A stretch of 64,000 bases of DNA, taken from contig NZ_DASSMH010000090.1 of assembly GCF_035688975.1 (NCBI RefSeq), forward strand, positions 1-64,000, in the 5' to 3' direction. The position numbers and the translations under genes were made by a program. The stretch comes from CALMNV01 sp035688975. Lineage in GTDB: Bacteria; Actinomycetota; Actinomycetes; Actinomycetales; Dermatophilaceae. The notes below the pieces were generated by a model. That model searched no databases and was not told where the DNA came from. It saw only the letters and a program-made list of their open reading frames with translations. How positions within the stretch are numbered: position 1 is the first letter of the stretch; each line of letters starts with the position of its first letter. Positions 62,439 through 64,000 of this stretch are shown here, one piece after another.

Positions 62439-63449
62439 TCAGCCGACGCGGGCGACGACCGACAGGGCGAGCGCCTGCAGGGCGGCCTTCGCATCGCTGT
62501 CCGGCAGCGGGTCGAGCAGTCGCTGCGCGGCCCGCGCGACGGCATACGTCTCCTCGCGAGCGCGCTCGAGAGCCGGGTGCGCGCGCAGCAGGGTCAGGGC
62601 CTCGCGCAGACCGGCCTCGTCGGCGGACAGGTCGCGGGACAGCAGCTCGAACAGCCGCGCGTCGGCTGGGTCGGCCGACTCCTTGGCCCGCAGGACCGCG
62701 AGGGTGTCGACGCCCTCGCGCAGGTCGGTGCCCGGGGTCTTGCCCGTCTCCTCGGTGTCCGAGGCGATGTCGATCAGGTCGTCGGCGAGCTGGAAGGCGA
62801 TGCCGACCTTCTCGCCGTACGCGCGCATGATCTCGACCGTCCGGGCGGAGCCGCCGCCGAACATCGCGCCGTACCGCCCCGCCGTCGCGATGAGCACCCC
62901 GGTCTTGTCCGCGAGCACCTGCAGGTAGTAGTCGACCGGGTCGACGCCCGGCGGACACGGACGGTCGTCGCGGATCTGGCCCGCGCACAGCCGCACGAAG
63001 GTCTGCGCCTGGATGCGCACCGCCTCGGCGCCCAGCCCGGCGATCAGCTCCGAGGCCTTGCCGAAGAGCAGGTCCCCGACGAGGATCGCCGTGGAGTTGT
63101 CGTATGCCGCGTTGGCCGACGGCACGCCGCGGCGCACCGTCGCCTCGTCCATGACGTCGTCGTGGTAGAGCGAGGCGAGGTGGGTCAGCTCGACGCCCGC
63201 CGCGGCGCGCACCACGTCGTCGTTGATGCCGCCGGCGAGCTCGCCCGCGAGCAGCGTCAACAGCGGCCGGAACCGCTTGCCGCCGGCGGCCACGAGGTGA
63301 CCGGACGCCTCGGCGATGAAGGGGTCGTCGTGGTCCACGACCTCGCGCAGCAGCAGGTCGACGCGGGCCAGCCCGTCCTGCAGACGTGCCGTCAGCTCGT
63401 CCGTCGCTCCGGGGACGGTGAGCACGGGCGGGGTCGCCTGCATGGTCAT
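62439..63449 (-). CDS. Polyprenyl diphosphate synthase
   Basis: 336 residues, all-helical trans-prenyltransferase fold. The first aspartate-rich motif is HDDVMDE (D97, D98, D101) and the second ADDLIDIASD (D223, D224, D227). GGKRFRPLL near 57-65 binds isopentenyl diphosphate. Residues before the first motif do not by eye fix the chain length; a menaquinone side chain is likely from its position next to nuoN. ATG 63449, with a second Met two codons on. It follows nuoN by 44 bases and probably ends the large nuo operon outside the window. Confidence 0.9.
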   Translation of the reverse strand: MTMQATPPVLTVPGATDELTARLQDGLARVDLLLREVVDHDDPFIAEASGHLVAAGGKRFRPLLTLLAGELAGGINDDVVRAAAGVELTHLASLYHDDVMDEATVRRGVPSANAAYDNSTAILVGDLLFGKASELIAGLGAEAVRIQAQTFVRLCAGQIRDDRPCPPGVDPVDYYLQVLADKTGVLIATAGRYGAMFGGGSARTVEIMRAYGEKVGIAFQLADDLIDIASDTEETGKTPGTDLREGVDTLAVLRAKESADPADARLFELLSRDLSADEAGLREALTLLRAHPALERAREETYAVARAAQRLLDPLPDSDAKAALQALALSVVARVG

Positions 63450-63493
63450 CGGGGTCCTGCCGCTCGGGCGCTGCGCGGGGTCATCACCGGCGG

Positions 63494-64000
63494 TCAGCGG
63501 ATGAACTGCGAGGCGCGGTCGCTGAGGTCGAGCAGCGCGGACGGCAGCACCCCGAGCGCCAGGGTGACCATGGTGCCGATGGCGATGGAGAACGTCGTCA
63601 CCGGCGACGGCGTCACGACGGCCACGGTGTCGTCGGGCGCGTCGCTGAAGAACATGAGCACGATGACGCGGGCGTAGACGAAGACCGTGATGGCACTGCA
63701 CACGACGCCGATGACGGCGAGGACCGTGCCGGTCGCGCCGCCCGTGCCGACGGCCGCGGCGAACACGCCGAACTTCGCGACGAAGCCCGACGTCAGCGGT
63801 ATGCCGGCGAAGGCGAGCATGAGGAAGCCGAAGGCCGCGGCGGTGACCGGGTGTCTCCTGCCGAGGCCCGCCCACTGCGAGAGGTGGGTCGCCTCGCCGC
63901 CGTTCTGACGCACGAGGGAGACGATGGCGAAGGCGGCGACGGTCGAGAAGCCGTAGGCCACGATGTAGAAGAGGACCGCGCTCACCGACTTCTTGTCGAA
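63494..64000 (-). CDS. nuoN: Complex I subunit N, complete-type operon (3' part, runs off right edge)
   Basis: The last 168 or so residues of a NuoN, open to the right edge (FDKKSVSAVLFYIVAYGFSTV at the edge, quoted in part). GLGRRHPVTAAAFGFLMLAFAGIPLTSGFVAKF (partly quoted) is the conserved C-terminal channel region. It differs from the nuoN at 46547, so the genome carries two nuoN genes, this one most likely ending a full nuoA-N operon. It lies upstream of the polyprenyl synthase on the same strand. Confidence 0.92.
   Translation of the reverse strand, partial: FDKKSVSAVLFYIVAYGFSTVAAFAIVSLVRQNGGEATHLSQWAGLGRRHPVTAAAFGFLMLAFAGIPLTSGFVAKFGVFAAAVGTGGATGTVLAVIGVVCSAITVFVYARVIVLMFFSDAPDDTVAVVTPSPVTTFSIAIGTMVTLALGVLPSALLDLSDRASQFIR

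Noticed and set aside
60667..62988. 773-codon minus-strand frame over fumC
   Set aside because: It is antisense to well-supported fumC and reads through the repeats; composition is that of a shadow frame.

Overview
The window is about 70% G+C and densely packed. Overlapping GTGA and ATGA gene junctions are common, GTG starts are frequent, and the regulators (IdeR, the mycobacterial-type XPB helicase with its helicase-associated partner, DUF2530/DUF3027, citrate synthase 2) are typical of Actinomycetota. From the gene content I infer an aerobic member of the Micrococcales, most likely in or near the Intrasporangiaceae; this is inference, since no rRNA gene is present.

Layout. (1) 1-10.5 kb: a benzoate/catechol catabolic island. 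benA-benB-benCD(fusion)-benK-benR run leftward, and a LysR regulator with catB-catA-catC runs rightward from a shared 240-bp control region. Together they take benzoate through a cis-diol and catechol to cis,cis-muconate, muconolactone and 3-oxoadipate enol-lactone. (2) 10.5-18 kb: signalling genes: a frameshifted PAS-PP2C phosphatase, a Usp protein, a NarL-type regulator with its kinase, a stand-alone receiver and a thiol-less DsbA/FrnE homologue. (3) 18-26 kb: an NlpC/P60 cell-wall hydrolase behind a c-di-AMP (ydaO-yuaA) riboswitch, ideR, pdxH, a pentapeptide protein, citrate synthase, an AbiEi/DUF559 protein and serC. (4) 26-38 kb: MarR plus MFS exporter, purine permease, DUF2530, DUF3027, cold-shock protein, aldose epimerase, helicase-associated protein, HMG-CoA lyase and XPB helicase. 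(5) 38-46 kb: OmpR-type two-component system with an HtrA/PepD protease, aminopeptidase N, HtpX and a small membrane protein behind a striking operator. (6) 46.5-55.6 kb: a ten-gene complex I operon containing nuoA,B,C,H,I,J,K,L,M,N but no nuoD,E,F,G. (7) 55.6-64 kb: secreted metallopeptidase, 2-oxoacid:ferredoxin oxidoreductase korA-korB with rarD, fumC, a polyprenyl diphosphate synthase and the 3' end of a second nuoN, presumably from the ordinary nuo operon outside the window.

The most unusual signals are at DNA level. The non-palindromic octamer CGGCATAC occurs about 59 times by my count, in genes and spacers and on both strands, against about 2 expected; it is absent from 3.96 to 12.72 kb, which covers most of the ben/cat island. 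Four other repeat families occupy spacers: an AGTGGCCACT-centred 27-bp unit, a TTCGAGGTATTC hairpin (one copy inside nuoK), an 82-bp unit that begins at stop codons, and a pair of 22-bp-stem hairpins upstream of fumC.

A possible working unit is KorAB feeding reduced ferredoxin to the NADH-module-less complex I, a proton-pumping ferredoxin:quinone route. This is inference from gene content and proximity.
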